A stretch of 64,000 nt of DNA from contig JANXCQ010000004.1 in the NCBI GenBank assembly GCA_025060195.1, forward strand, positions 124,001 to 188,000, given 5' to 3'. Shown in pieces: positions 37,257-46,833 of this stretch. Made by a program: the position numbers and the translations under genes. How positions within the stretch are numbered: position 1 is the stretch's first letter; the number at the start of each line of letters is the position of its first letter. Below the pieces are notes generated by a model. That model was not told the DNA's origin and ran no database searches. It saw only the letters and a list, made by a program, of their open reading frames with translations. Source of the DNA: Gemmatales bacterium. Lineage in GTDB: Bacteria > Planctomycetota > Planctomycetia > Gemmatales > HRBIN36.

Positions 37257-38075
37257 TTATCGGAGATTTTTCGGCCTGGTACCAATGTTCATAAAGCGAA
37301 TGACATCATTCATGTTCGCATTGAACACGAAGCCTCGGGATGCTGGGGTAACTGGCATCTTTTCTTGCTGTGCCGCTTGAACCATATGGGGAGGCAATAC
37401 GCTCGACATCCGAAACAACATGCGAGCGTAATCATCGGGGAGACTGGACTCATTGTCGGGGTAGTAAATGGGAGCGGCTTTGGTTTCGGAAATGTGCACG
37501 TTGAACACCAGGACATAACCATCTTTAGTGGCAAGCTGTTGAATCCGCTGCGCCTCGGGAATCGGATCACCATCCGTAGGCTGCCCGTCAGTGATATTGA
37601 TGAGTATGGGCGGGAAAGAATCGGGATGTTGACGCACCCAATCTTCCAGGAGTGTATAGGCGGTTCGTAAAGCTCGGCACATGGGCGTGCCATTTTCTCC
37701 AACCGGCTCGATCCAGACTGGATAACGTCGCACCCGCCCCTCCCGTTCAACTTCCTCAATGCGCAGGGGGTTATTAGCAATTTCAGGAATGGGAACCAGT
37801 TCTCGGCCCGCCAGCGTGCCGCTTAAGGCCGGTCGAACGGAGTCCCCTGGCCCATATCAAATTACACTGACATCGTAATAATGGCGAATGCCTTCGCGCG
37901 GGTTAACGGTACAGCGGATACACAAATTCATGAGCAATTCGTTGATTACTTTGGCCAAGGCTTGAGCCTTAGATTCATTCGAGCCGCCCGCTGGATCGTT
38001 CATCGAGTCCGACTGATCGATGAGGAATACGAAGCAGCTAGGATTTGCGCGGCTAATCGCAGCATCGTACGGCAT
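37257..38075 (-). pseudogene. vWA-domain protein (TerY-like) interrupted by an in-frame UGA
   Basis: The frame MPYDAAISRANPS with GGGAGG ahead of it runs 272 codons with one TGA at 37857-37859. The MIDAS metal site is complete: DQSDSM at about residue 20 and TDGQPTDG in the part after the UGA. Sequence on both sides fits one vWA domain (RHYYDVSVI, then the UGA, then YGPGDSVRPALSGTLAGREL). The UGA stands where I would expect a glycine, so GGA to TGA is the simplest explanation. Either the gene is inactivated, or the base is a sequencing error, or the UGA is read through. vWA proteins of this type act with the kinase and PP2C next door. Confidence 0.7.
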
Positions 38076-38194
38076 GCTTTGCCTCCCAAATCTCCCGTTC
38101 TCTACCTTGGCTTGGAGCATGAGCTTCTGTTTTCTATAACGAAGGCATCAACGTTTTTGTGACAAATAAAATCAACTCGGAGTGATGTTTGTGC

Positions 38195-38222
38195 TTGTCA
38201 ATGAATACCGGGAGCCTATGAT
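38195..38222 (+). promoter_or_regulatory. sigma-70-type promoter for rpmB-gatC-gatA
   Basis: TTGTCA, a 16-base spacer and TATGAT lie about 50 bases before the rpmB start. Both hexamers differ from consensus by one base. Confidence 0.6.
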
Positions 38223-38271
38223 AAAATGTTCTGCTTATGCTAGGCGGAGGTGAGCTTTGAGGAGCTGAGCC

Positions 38272-38532
38272 ATGGGCATGCAATGTGCCATCTGTGGCAA
38301 ACGCCCCGTGTTTGGGAACCAGATTACCCGACGCGGGAAAGCAAAATATTTGGGCGGAGTCGGACGTAAGGTAACAGGTGTTAGCCGGCGTAAATTCAAG
38401 CCGAACTTGCAGCGGCTTCGCGTGGAAATTAACGGCAAAGTCTGTCGGCTACGCGTATGCACTAAATGTATCCGCAGCGGTCGTGTCCAGCGGCCGCAAA
38501 TACGTAAAGCCTTCGAGTTGCCCAAGGTGTGA
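38272..38532 (+). CDS. rpmB: 50S ribosomal protein bL28
   Basis: The 86-residue protein shows the bL28 pattern CAICGKRPVFGNQITRRG at the N-terminus and two cysteine pairs (CAIC and CTKC) that can bind zinc. GAGGAG lies before the ATG. It is the first gene of a short rightward unit with gatC and gatA. Confidence 0.94.
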   Translation: MGMQCAICGKRPVFGNQITRRGKAKYLGGVGRKVTGVSRRKFKPNLQRLRVEINGKVCRLRVCTKCIRSGRVQRPQIRKAFELPKV

Positions 38533-38611
38533 ACGCATTAGTCCACGGGGATTACCAGACCGATGGGCACCAGACAAATTGGGCGGCTCACCGCTCCATC
38601 GGGGACTAGCC

Positions 38612-38899
38612 ATGACTCTAAAACCTGAGGAAGTGCGCTGGGTTGCTCATTTAGCCCGACTGGAATGCACTGAGGAAGAAATCAAGCTGTTTACGTCGCA
38701 ACTAAGCGAAATCGTGGCTTATGTGAACCAACTCCAGGAGGTCAACACGGACGGCGTTGAGCCGCTGTCGCATTGCCTGCCGATTAGCAATGTTTTTCGG
38801 TCGGATGAGCCCGGAGTGTCGTTGACGGTGGACGAAGCCTTGGCCAACGCTCCCGCGCGGAAAGGTGATTTTTATAGCGTGCCTGCCGTCTTGGACTAA
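38612..38899 (+). CDS. gatC: Asp-tRNA(Asn)/Glu-tRNA(Gln) amidotransferase subunit C
   Basis: GatC (95 residues) stabilises the GatA-GatB complex that amidates mischarged Asp-tRNA(Asn) or Glu-tRNA(Gln). The family pattern KPEEVRWVAHLARLECTEEE and SNVFRSDEP is clear. The ATG lies at MTLKPEEV; a longer open frame upstream overlaps rpmB and is not coding. gatA follows after 35 bases; gatB is not in the window. Confidence 0.93.
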   Translation: MTLKPEEVRWVAHLARLECTEEEIKLFTSQLSEIVAYVNQLQEVNTDGVEPLSHCLPISNVFRSDEPGVSLTVDEALANAPARKGDFYSVPAVLD

Positions 38900-38934
38900 C
38901 TGCTGGGTGCCTCGGCTGATATTGGGGAAGCGCT

Positions 38935-40395
38935 ATGGAGTTGATCGAGCATTCCGCACGAGATTTGCTCGGTTTGCTCGACCGAGGAGAAATCACTTGC
39001 GAGGAGTTGACCACAGCCTACTTGGAGGCCATACGGCAGCGCGACACTAAGGTTCAGGCTTTTGTCTCCGTTCAGGCAGCCGATGCGCTGGAGCAGGCGC
39101 GCCGCGTGGACGAAAAACGCCGACGCGGTCAACCGTTGGGTAAATTGGCGGGCCTCCCTGTAGCTATCAAGGATGTTCTGTGCACTCAAGGGGTGCCCAC
39201 GACGTGTTGTAGCAAGATTCTGCAGAACTTCATTCCGCCTTACGATGCTCATGTGATCGAACGGTTGAAACAGGAAGATGCAGTGCTGATTGGCAAAACC
39301 AACATGGATGAGTTTGCCATGGGCTCGTCCACGGAAAATAGTGCGTTTCAAATCACGCGCAATCCCTGGGATTTAGAGCGCACGCCCGGCGGTTCCAGTG
39401 GCGGGTCAGCGGCAGCGGTGGCCGCTTGCGAGGTGCCCTTGAGCATCGGTAGCGATACGGGGGGGTCAATACGGCAACCTGCAAGCTTGTGCGGTATTGT
39501 CGGGCTAAAGCCTACTTATGGCCGCGTTTCACGTTATGGCTTGGTGGCGTTTGCCAGCTCCCTGGACCAGGTGGGGCCTTTCGGCCATGAGGTTTACGAC
39601 GTGGCCTTGCTCATGGAGGTGATTGCTGGGCACGATAAACGCGATAGTACCAGTGTACCCGAACCTGTGCCCCCTTATCGGGAGAAGTTAGAAGAGCCGG
39701 TGCGACCGTTGACTATTGGGGTGGCGTGCGAATATTTCGGTGAAGGTCTAGATGCGGAGGTGGAGCGAGCGGTGCGTGAAGCGCTGGAAGTCTATCGGCG
39801 ACTCGGCGCAACGGTCCGCGACGTCTCCTTGCCCCATAGCAAATATGCCGTGGCTACTTATTACATCGTGGCCACGGCCGAGGCGTCGTCGAACCTGGCC
39901 CGGTATGACGGTGTGCATTATGGTTACCGTGCGAAGAAATTCGACAACATGATTCACATGTACAGTCGTACACGGGGAGAGGGTTTCGGCCCGGAGGTCA
40001 AACGCCGCATTATGTTAGGCACCTATGTGCTTTCGCGTGGGTATTACGAGGCCTACTATTTGAAGGCTCTCAAAGTGCGTCGGCTCATCAAAGAGGACTT
40101 TGATAAAGCGTTTGCGGAGTGTGATGTGATAGCCGGGCCTACATCTCCCACACCAGCTTTCAAGATTGGCGAAAGAGTAGCCGACCCGCTCGCCATGTAT
40201 CTGAGCGATATTTACACCATCAGCTGCAACTTAGCAGGCATTGCGGGCATCAGCATCCCGTGTGGTTTCACGAAAAGCGGCCTACCCATTGGACTGCAAC
40301 TGTTAGCTCCACCTTTCGCGGAGGAAAAGTTACTGCGCATTGCCCGGATGTACGAGCGGGAGACCGACTGGCATCAGCAACGTCCGCGTTTATGA
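38935..40395 (+). CDS. gatA: Asp-tRNA(Asn)/Glu-tRNA(Gln) amidotransferase subunit A
   Basis: GatA frees ammonia from glutamine for tRNA-dependent amidation. The amidase-signature catalytic residues are present: Lys in [10 protein letters not shown] near residue 80, the Gly/Ser-rich [15 protein letters not shown] near 160, and the nucleophile Ser in [14 protein letters not shown] near 180. Its 486 residues are standard. It is co-oriented with gatC. Confidence 0.94.
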   Translation: MELIEHSARDLLGLLDRGEITCEELTTAYLEAIRQRDTKVQAFVSVQAADALEQARRVDEKRRRGQPLGKLAGLPVAIKDVLCTQGVPTTCCSKILQNFIPPYDAHVIERLKQEDAVLIGKTNMDEFAMGSSTENSAFQITRNPWDLERTPGGSSGGSAAAVAACEVPLSIGSDTGGSIRQPASLCGIVGLKPTYGRVSRYGLVAFASSLDQVGPFGHEVYDVALLMEVIAGHDKRDSTSVPEPVPPYREKLEEPVRPLTIGVACEYFGEGLDAEVERAVREALEVYRRLGATVRDVSLPHSKYAVATYYIVATAEASSNLARYDGVHYGYRAKKFDNMIHMYSRTRGEGFGPEVKRRIMLGTYVLSRGYYEAYYLKALKVRRLIKEDFDKAFAECDVIAGPTSPTPAFKIGERVADPLAMYLSDIYTISCNLAGIAGISIPCGFTKSGLPIGLQLLAPPFAEEKLLRIARMYERETDWHQQRPRL

Positions 40396-40399
40396 TGCC

Positions 40400-40415
40400 G
40401 CGGCAGAGGTGCCGC
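40400..40415. terminator. possible bidirectional hairpin between convergent gatA and GNAT genes
   Basis: GCGGCA and TGCCGC form a 6-bp stem with a GAGG loop, and CGCTTTCTCT follows on the + side. The U-tract is poor, so this is a weak call. Confidence 0.35.
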
Positions 40416-40430
40416 CGCTTTCTCTCGCGG

Positions 40431-40961
40431 TTAGTACGAAGGAGTGCGATACAGAGTCCGCACCGTGCGGAAGCCCAGCGAACGGTAAAGTTCCAAAGCG
40501 GGAGTATTTTCAGCGGTCACCTCTAGGACTGCGCGTTCCAAGCCCAGTTGGCGAAACGAGTGCAGAGCCTGGAGCACCAAGGCGCGGCCCAGACCTTTGC
40601 CTCGATGTTCCGGCACCACGCCAACGTTTTGTATCGTCCCTTGGCCAGGCACAAAACTGCTACACTGCACACTGGCACAACATTCAGTGGCACAAGCGAT
40701 TAGCCAAGTGGCCTGCGGCAAGAAATACGGCGAAGAACTGATATTCTCTATCAAGGCGCGGCAGCCGAAGTAGTCGGAAAAAGACGGAAAGAGCTGAGCA
40801 TCCAATTCGCGGCAGAAAGCACGATAGTGAACCTCGGCGTGATGGGAAGCCACCGAAGAATCCCATGGCACCCAGAAGTAACCTGGGGGCAGCTCGGGCG
40901 TTGCGGATAACGACCGAAGACTTCGCTCCATACGGAAGCGCTTGAAGATAACTACCGACAT
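40431..40961 (-). CDS. GNAT family N-acetyltransferase
   Basis: The C-terminal half carries the acetyl-CoA site: IQNVGVVPEHRGKGLGRALV (the R/Q-x-x-G-x-G/A motif) followed by AVLEVTAENTPALELYRSLG. The N-terminal half (ELPPGYFWVPWDSSVASHHA) may hold a second, degenerate GNAT-like fold. GAGGGCGCGATCG favours the start MSVVIFKRF, for 176 residues. The substrate is unknown. It converges on gatA. Confidence 0.85.
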   Translation of the reverse strand: MSVVIFKRFRMERSLRSLSATPELPPGYFWVPWDSSVASHHAEVHYRAFCRELDAQLFPSFSDYFGCRALIENISSSPYFLPQATWLIACATECCASVQCSSFVPGQGTIQNVGVVPEHRGKGLGRALVLQALHSFRQLGLERAVLEVTAENTPALELYRSLGFRTVRTLYRTPSY

Positions 40962-41115
40962 CGATCGCGCCCTCAAGCTTCCATGTCATCTATTTTAGCC
41001 GATACCTGAAGAGACATAGAGTACTGAAAAACGTTTTTCATGTTGCCGCGGCCATCATACAATGCGTTAGACCAGGGCGCTACATTCCGGTGGACACCAG
41101 GACTTCTCCAAGCAC

Positions 41116-42144
41116 ATGCTTATCCCTGATCGGTTGGTCATGCACACGAACCAGGCTGTACCTTCCACAGAATTGACGATACCTGGGGATCAGGTCTGGC
41201 GCGAGTTTCAAACTTTCGCATGGACAAGTGCGACCTTGACTTTGTTATGGGGGATCGTAGCGGTTACGCTGGCTTGGCAATTGCGGGGCAAGAAGTATCA
41301 ACTCTGGCCTCGGCTGAAAGTTTACGCGGTTTCCTGGAACGTCTTTCATGTAATCATATTAATGTTATTGAGCGGGCTTTTGGTTATCCCATGCCTTTTT
41401 GCAATTGACTGGCCGAAAGACTGGGCCTTAGGCCGATTCTTAATTGCGGCGGGAATTGAAGTGTTGCTTTTCGTTGCAGTGCCTGTCTGGGTGTTCGCCA
41501 TTCCGCTATATCAGCTGGGCTGGAATTGGCGCCGTTGGCGGGAAGACGTTATGCTCGGTTGGCTAATGTGGATTGTTTCGTGGGTAGTCACTGTAACGGC
41601 TTGGCAGTTGGCGGTTCGGCTTTGGCCTGCAGAAGAACATGTTCTCCTTCGGGAACTGCGTGAGGCGCCAAACTGGTTCAACAGTTTCGCCTTCACGGTT
41701 ACTGCTATCCTGTTGGTACCGTTGGCCGAAGAGGCATTGTTTCGTGGCTTGATCCAACGGAAGATGATGAAGGAGCCTTTCTGGGCCGACTTGACCATGC
41801 TCGTCGCACTGCTCGCCGCGATCGTTCAAGGCTATGGGGCGACTTCCTGGGGGCCTTTGCTTTTTTTAGTCACTGCGGGGCCAGGGTATCTCGCCTTCGA
41901 ATGGGTCAGTTGGCGTATGCTGCCTCGGCCAGGTTTAGCTCGCGCGGTGTATGCCACGAGCCTAATCTTTGCGGCCTTACATGCTGATGCTTGGCCCGCG
42001 CCCATCCCCTTGTTTTTCTTTTCACTAGGGTTGGGGATCCTGGCCGCGCGGACGCAGTCCTTGCTCGGTCCTTTATTGATTCATGCTGCATTCAATGCGT
42101 GCACGGTGTTGGCCGTATTCATGCAACAAACGGCAGGGCACTGA
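41116..42144 (+). CDS. CPBP family intramembrane metalloprotease
   Basis: The 342-residue membrane protein has about eight hydrophobic segments. The CPBP (Abi/CAAX-processing-like) motifs are EEALFRGLIQRKMM at about residue 205, ALHADAWP near 290 and HAAFNA near 325, giving the Glu-Glu, His and Asn/His metal-site residues. Family members cleave within membranes or act in bacteriocin self-immunity; the role here is unknown. The start is uncertain (an ATG eight codons later is possible). The 3' end overlaps ygfZ by about 26 bases. Confidence 0.85.
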   Translation: MLIPDRLVMHTNQAVPSTELTIPGDQVWREFQTFAWTSATLTLLWGIVAVTLAWQLRGKKYQLWPRLKVYAVSWNVFHVIILMLLSGLLVIPCLFAIDWPKDWALGRFLIAAGIEVLLFVAVPVWVFAIPLYQLGWNWRRWREDVMLGWLMWIVSWVVTVTAWQLAVRLWPAEEHVLLRELREAPNWFNSFAFTVTAILLVPLAEEALFRGLIQRKMMKEPFWADLTMLVALLAAIVQGYGATSWGPLLFLVTAGPGYLAFEWVSWRMLPRPGLARAVYATSLIFAALHADAWPAPIPLFFFSLGLGILAARTQSLLGPLLIHAAFNACTVLAVFMQQTAGH

Positions 42145-43216
42145 CTATCGCTTCCACGCGACCGGTGACTGTTTCCGCTAAGACCATCGTTCCTGTATCC
42201 CAATGGCCCCGGCGTAACCATGCCAAGGCGATTGCTGAGCCGAGGCGCGGCGAATAAACACACGAAGTGATCCGACCGATCTCAGTCGAGGCACCACTCT
42301 CTGCCGAAGGGGCAGACGTCGGAAACAATTTCGTCCCTGCCGGCAATACCTCAGCAGTGGCGAAACGGATTCCACAGAGTTTACGGTTGACGTGGCCATA
42401 AGCGCGAATCCGCGCCACCGTCTCCTGGCCCAAATAACATCCCTTGGTGAAGCTGATGGCTCGATCGTCGCGGCCGACTTCTTGAGGCAAGTTCGTTTCG
42501 TCGAGATCGCGTCCGAATACGGGCCAACCCGCTTCGACGCGTAATACTTCAGCGGCAGCGTAGCCTAACGGCGCGGCCCCGCAGATCCGCAATTGTTCGG
42601 CTAGAGAGCGTACAGACGCAGTCTCGGCCACTATGTCCCAGCCAGGTAGTCCTAACCGAGCTAAGCACCGCACACGCAACCTTTGGCCTTGGTAAGAAAA
42701 TGCACCATGTTCATGCGTCTGTCTTGGCAGTTGAGACGTGTGGAAGACACGCGCTAAAACGTCGCCCGCAGAAGGCCCTGCGACGTGTAAGATTACCAGT
42801 TGACCAGTTCGTTCTTCGCAAGTTACTTCTTCGGTAATCACGTACCGACTCAGATGGCGGAGGATGATCGGCCCGCGTCCGGGATCGGCGTCAAGCGTAA
42901 TAGCCTCATCCTCAGCGAAGGCATGGAACCAAGCTAGGATTTTCGCTTGTCCCGTGGTGAGAAACGCCTCGCAACCGCGACCGATGGGAGTGCGCACGAT
43001 GTCGTTGGTGCAAAAATTGTGCAGGAACGCCGCGCGGTCCTTACCCGTGATGACCACTGTCGTGCGGGGAGAAATATCCCAGACCACCGCCGCTTGAAGG
43101 GCCGACTGATATTCTTGCTGCCAATCGCCGAAATGCCGAGGCACGTTCCAACCGAAGTAGTCGTCCCATTCTTGGGCTTCCTGACGCCAAAAGTCGTAGA
43201 GCGGCAAGGTGAGCAT
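42119..43216 (-). CDS. ygfZ: YgfZ/GcvT-like folate-binding protein
   Basis: YgfZ uses tetrahydrofolate to help assemble or repair some Fe-S enzymes, including tRNA-modifying ones. The signature KGCYLGQETVARI is at about residue 257 and the GcvT fold begins with VVWDISPRTTVVITG and AAFLHNFCTNDI. The 365-residue length is typical. GAGGCAACCGTC precedes the ATG. The 5' neighbour is the DapA-like gene in the same direction, 34 bases away, so they may be co-transcribed. Confidence 0.88.
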   Translation of the reverse strand: MLTLPLYDFWRQEAQEWDDYFGWNVPRHFGDWQQEYQSALQAAVVWDISPRTTVVITGKDRAAFLHNFCTNDIVRTPIGRGCEAFLTTGQAKILAWFHAFAEDEAITLDADPGRGPIILRHLSRYVITEEVTCEERTGQLVILHVAGPSAGDVLARVFHTSQLPRQTHEHGAFSYQGQRLRVRCLARLGLPGWDIVAETASVRSLAEQLRICGAAPLGYAAAEVLRVEAGWPVFGRDLDETNLPQEVGRDDRAISFTKGCYLGQETVARIRAYGHVNRKLCGIRFATAEVLPAGTKLFPTSAPSAESGASTEIGRITSCVYSPRLGSAIALAWLRRGHWDTGTMVLAETVTGRVEAIVSALPFVA

Positions 43217-43250
43217 GACGGTTGCCTCAGCACAGACCCCTGACCTGGGC

Positions 43251-44141
43251 CTAGGCGGTGATCAAACCCGCGGACGCCAGCGTTCGACGCATTAGCTCGA
43301 GCTTTTCGCCCGTCGGAAAGCTAACGGGGGCCCGACAGGGACCGATGGATTTGCCCAATAGTGCTAAGGCGGCCTTGACTCCGGCAGGCGCTGTCGCCAA
43401 GCCCAGGCTGAGACGCACGGGATTGAGCCGCCATTGCGCCTCTTTGCTCGCCTCGCGGTCGCCACGGCGAAACGCCTCGTAAATCTCTACACACAGCCGA
43501 GGCGCTACATTCGCCGACGCGGGCACCGCCCCACGGCATCCTAATTCCAGGCTCGGATAAATCAGGGTGTCGCGTCCTTGGAACACGGCAAATCGAGGCG
43601 GTGCGAGCCGAAGGTATTCCATCGTGTTCTGCAGGTCGCCGCTGGAATCTTTCACAGCTACGACGTTCGGAAGTTCCGCTAAGCGGGCTAACGTTTCTGG
43701 CTCGATCCGCACACCGTTGCATGTCGCGGGGTTATTGTAAAGCATCACGGGCAGGGACGTGCTTTCGGCAATGCGCCGATAATGCGTCAATATCTCATGC
43801 TGAGTTGGGCTGATGAAATAGGGCGTGATCACCGAGACTGCGTTGACCTGTTCGCGCTCGGCTATTCGCACCAGGCGAAGCACTTCGCGTGTCGTGGTAG
43901 CCCCGACTCCAGCGATCACTGGGGCGCGCCCGCGAACATGCTGCACAGCCGTGGCCATCACTGCCTGCTTCTCATCCTCAGTAAGTGCATAAAACTCGCT
44001 ATTGGTACCTAGCACGAACAGGCCGTAAACGCCTTCGCTCAGCAAATAGTCCAAAAACCAGCGGAACCGCGGCAGGTCTAAGTCTTCGTTATCGAGCATC
44101 GGTGTAGCGATGGGCGGAATAATACCGTGGAGTTCGATCAC
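43251..44141 (-). CDS. dihydrodipicolinate synthase/N-acetylneuraminate lyase family aldolase
   Basis: The 296-residue TIM-barrel protein has the Schiff-base lysine in NVVAVKDSSGDLQNT at about residue 165 and the tyrosine in VMLYNNPATCNG near 136. FVLGTNSEFYALTEDEK replaces the usual GTTGE loop and the active-site loop sequence differs from classic DapA, so it may act on another 2-oxo-acid. It starts with GTG after AGGAGG. lysA lies elsewhere in the window, but this gene is not next to lysine genes. Confidence 0.85.
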   Translation of the reverse strand: MIELHGIIPPIATPMLDNEDLDLPRFRWFLDYLLSEGVYGLFVLGTNSEFYALTEDEKQAVMATAVQHVRGRAPVIAGVGATTTREVLRLVRIAEREQVNAVSVITPYFISPTQHEILTHYRRIAESTSLPVMLYNNPATCNGVRIEPETLARLAELPNVVAVKDSSGDLQNTMEYLRLAPPRFAVFQGRDTLIYPSLELGCRGAVPASANVAPRLCVEIYEAFRRGDREASKEAQWRLNPVRLSLGLATAPAGVKAALALLGKSIGPCRAPVSFPTGEKLELMRRTLASAGLITA

Positions 44142-44213
44142 GGCAGGCCTCCTTAGATTCGCTTGGGATAAACTAGCACTCTCCGCGAACAGGGAGAAGG
44201 GGCCTAGTTCGTG

Positions 44214-46022
44214 CTAACTACGTCGTACCAACACTAGCACCATCGGGTCGCCTTGCTCGTCCAGGAAAGGACGTTGCCAGACGACACGCCAAGTAGGCGT
44301 CTGGAGTAACTCGGCCAGGTCGCGTTCCGTAGCCAGGCAGTACACTTGCTCTTGCTGCGGCAAGTGTGCCCAACCACGCACGCGCAGAACTTTGCCGCCA
44401 TAGTAGAACATTATGCCCTCATCCTTGGCTTGGAAGATATACAACGTTTCATGCGGCGGGATGGATTCTATAAGCACAGCCGCTTTGCCTATCGGATCAC
44501 GGATGCTGCGAATCGGTACCACGAAGTCCACAAAGGCAACTTTGACCAATGCCCACAAAAGGAGTAGGCTCATTAGCACGCCTGACCAGCGCTCCCGCCG
44601 ACGGGCCCACCAGCCCGCTAAGACGACGAACGCCGCGACCATCCACCACCCCAGCGCGGATAGCAGCAGTGAGGAAGGTAATCGGTCTAACGCTAGCGGT
44701 ATGCCAGCCAGCAGCAGCGTAAATCCCAACAGTGTCAAGGAAAGACCCAACTGGGTGAGGCGTCGCACGGCAGTCGGCATACGCACATCCAGGCCTAGTA
44801 CGCAGCCACTGGCTCCCAAAGCTAGCCAACCCGTCAACATGGGCATGCCGTGTCGTGAGTCGTGATCCGGAAGCAGTGTGAAGATAAGTAGGTTCGGCCA
44901 CGTCCAACAATGAAGTGTTCGCATCAAAGCGCGTGTTGCAGGACTTAGCTGTTCATACCAAGAACGCCAGAAGGTCAGGGTGCAAAATGCCGTCCATGGT
45001 AAACCGCAAATCAACATTTTTACCGGATACTTTGGAATTTCCAGCCAGAGTTGTTCTCCGTGTTGATGGACAGGAGAGATCCGCGGCAGCGCTTGTTCCC
45101 ATAAAGTGCTCCACAACACATACCCGCCCACTCGATAAATCACTACGCTGGCCCATCCTAGTACTACGGCGGCGGCTAGAAATAGCCCCACCAAGTGTCC
45201 CCAACTCAACAATCGGCGAGCGCGCCCTGTCGCCAGTAGATAAGTGACCATTGTGGCATAAAAGAACACTGGAGCATGCCATTTCGTCAAAGTCCCGAAG
45301 GCGACTGCCAGGAAAGCTAAACTCCACCAGATCAGCTCCTTACTAAGCGGTATCGCGGTGCTGACCGCGTTGCGGGCCCAAGGTGCGTGAGCCCGCACCT
45401 GAGTTGCTGCCGTCGCGTCCACGGCGCGGAAAAAACAGACCAACGCCAAGGTAACCCAAAACACCACGAGCATATCAATTTCCGCACTGGTGCCCTTGTC
45501 AAGCCAAAGTGGGTTACACACGATCATGCAAGCCACGAGGAGCGCTCTGCGCCGTGATAAGCCCACCCGACCGCTACCCGGCCGTTCCAGTTCGCGAGTA
45601 TCGCAGTTCTCTTCATGCGCCGCATCATGGTCTCGGTAGCGTGTCAAGTGGTAGAACACGAGGAAACCGGTAAGCACCGTAGCCAACGCCGCAGGAATCC
45701 GGGCACTCCATGTGGTGACGTCTCCCCACCAACTACTGAACCAGGCGATGGCCGCATACATGACCGGTCCTTTGGTCAGCAAAGGCTCCCCGTACAGCGT
45801 CGGCACCAGATAATCGCCGCTATGCAACATATTCCGTGCTACGAGTGCCCGCAGGGCCTCCGTGCGATAGAGAAAACCGGCATCCAGACCGTAAAAGGCC
45901 AAGCTGCCCATCCATAGCACCAACATGCACATCTCGAATATGGGCCACATGTTGCCGCCGCTTGGTTTTGTCTGGCTGAGCCGAGGTGCCTGAGTTCGTG
46001 GCTCTGTGGCAACTAAAATCAT
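44214..46022 (-). CDS. glycosyltransferase family 39, ArnT-like
   Basis: The 602-residue protein has about a dozen membrane segments. The N-terminal loop AGFLYRTEALRALVARNMLH followed by PLLTKGPVMYAAIAWFSSWW corresponds to the conserved extracytoplasmic loops of the PMT/ArnT group, which use lipid-linked sugars to modify proteins or lipid A. A soluble C-terminal end (VVWQRPFLDEQGDPMVLVLV) follows. GAGGGAGGGATTCCCCG sets the start. Acceptor and sugar are unknown. Confidence 0.85.
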   Translation of the reverse strand: MILVATEPRTQAPRLSQTKPSGGNMWPIFEMCMLVLWMGSLAFYGLDAGFLYRTEALRALVARNMLHSGDYLVPTLYGEPLLTKGPVMYAAIAWFSSWWGDVTTWSARIPAALATVLTGFLVFYHLTRYRDHDAAHEENCDTRELERPGSGRVGLSRRRALLVACMIVCNPLWLDKGTSAEIDMLVVFWVTLALVCFFRAVDATAATQVRAHAPWARNAVSTAIPLSKELIWWSLAFLAVAFGTLTKWHAPVFFYATMVTYLLATGRARRLLSWGHLVGLFLAAAVVLGWASVVIYRVGGYVLWSTLWEQALPRISPVHQHGEQLWLEIPKYPVKMLICGLPWTAFCTLTFWRSWYEQLSPATRALMRTLHCWTWPNLLIFTLLPDHDSRHGMPMLTGWLALGASGCVLGLDVRMPTAVRRLTQLGLSLTLLGFTLLLAGIPLALDRLPSSLLLSALGWWMVAAFVVLAGWWARRRERWSGVLMSLLLLWALVKVAFVDFVVPIRSIRDPIGKAAVLIESIPPHETLYIFQAKDEGIMFYYGGKVLRVRGWAHLPQQEQVYCLATERDLAELLQTPTWRVVWQRPFLDEQGDPMVLVLVRRS

Positions 46023-46294
46023 CGGGGAATCCCTCCTCCCTCAAGACTCTGCACTCCGTCATTCCAAGTGCGACCCCGCATGGTAACGATACTCGCCCAT
46101 CTGAACAAGTCCTCTACGCCGATGTGAGGTGAGCCAAACTAACCACCAACCGGAAAGTCCGCCGCGTTAGAAGAGCAAACTGTTGGGATGATCTTAAAAC
46201 CAGAAGGACTTCAAGAATACAGCATGGGGCGGTATTTTGGACGAGGCGTTATGCCTTGTGAGGAATGGACGCGAAACAAAATGCTAGAGCGAGG

Positions 46295-46816
46295 TCAGCG
46301 AGGGGTGGGGGCTGCGCGGTCGCGCTCCATCAGGCGTTGCAGTAATGTGGCGATCGTTTGTAAATGTTCGCGATTCTGTTTTTCGCTGGCCTCGATACGC
46401 GCTTGCAGTTGCGCATTGTCGCGGCGCAATCGTTCGATCTCTTCCCGGGCTTGGCTAAGCTCGTTTTGGGCCGCTTGAATTTCCTTCAGGGCCAATTGCA
46501 ACTCGCGGCTTTTTTCCTCAATTTTTTCCTCGCGATAGGCCAACCGAGCTTCCAAGGAGCGGATTTCATCGTTGGCGGCTTGCAGACGTTGCGACAACTC
46601 TTGAATGTAGGCCTGAGGTGGAGGCGGAGCGGGAGCTTGACCGCTGGCTAGAGAAACCGGGGGAGGACTATTCGCGTTAGGCGAATTGAATGCAGTCCAA
46701 GGTCCCATTGTAGGGCGACATCCCAGGAGCACTACCGGTACGACTAAGCTAACTATGGCAAAGTGTGTTGCCCGGAGCGCTAATGCACTGCCGCTAATTA
46801 ACCGTCTGCCTTCCAT
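46295..46816 (-). CDS. coiled-coil lipoprotein downstream of fliA
   Basis: The 173-residue protein has a signal peptide with lipobox VVLLGC at about residue 33, then a Pro/Ala linker, then an uninterrupted coiled coil of about 95 residues (IQELSQRLQAANDEIRSLEA onward). AGGAAAGCTCGCC precedes the ATG. It is the last gene of the leftward unit beginning with fliA, so it could serve the flagellum or envelope, but no motor component is recognised. Confidence 0.75.
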   Translation of the reverse strand: MEGRRLISGSALALRATHFAIVSLVVPVVLLGCRPTMGPWTAFNSPNANSPPPVSLASGQAPAPPPPQAYIQELSQRLQAANDEIRSLEARLAYREEKIEEKSRELQLALKEIQAAQNELSQAREEIERLRRDNAQLQARIEASEKQNREHLQTIATLLQRLMERDRAAPTPR

Positions 46817-46833
46817 GGCGAGCTTTCCTGGGA

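Noticed and set aside
37857-37859. UGA in the vWA gene as selenocysteine
   Set aside because: The position looks like a structural glycine, not a redox residue, and no SECIS-like hairpin follows within 40 bases.
37857-37859. UGA reassigned to glycine
   Set aside because: That code is known only from other lineages; here UGA ends genes normally and RF2 is present.
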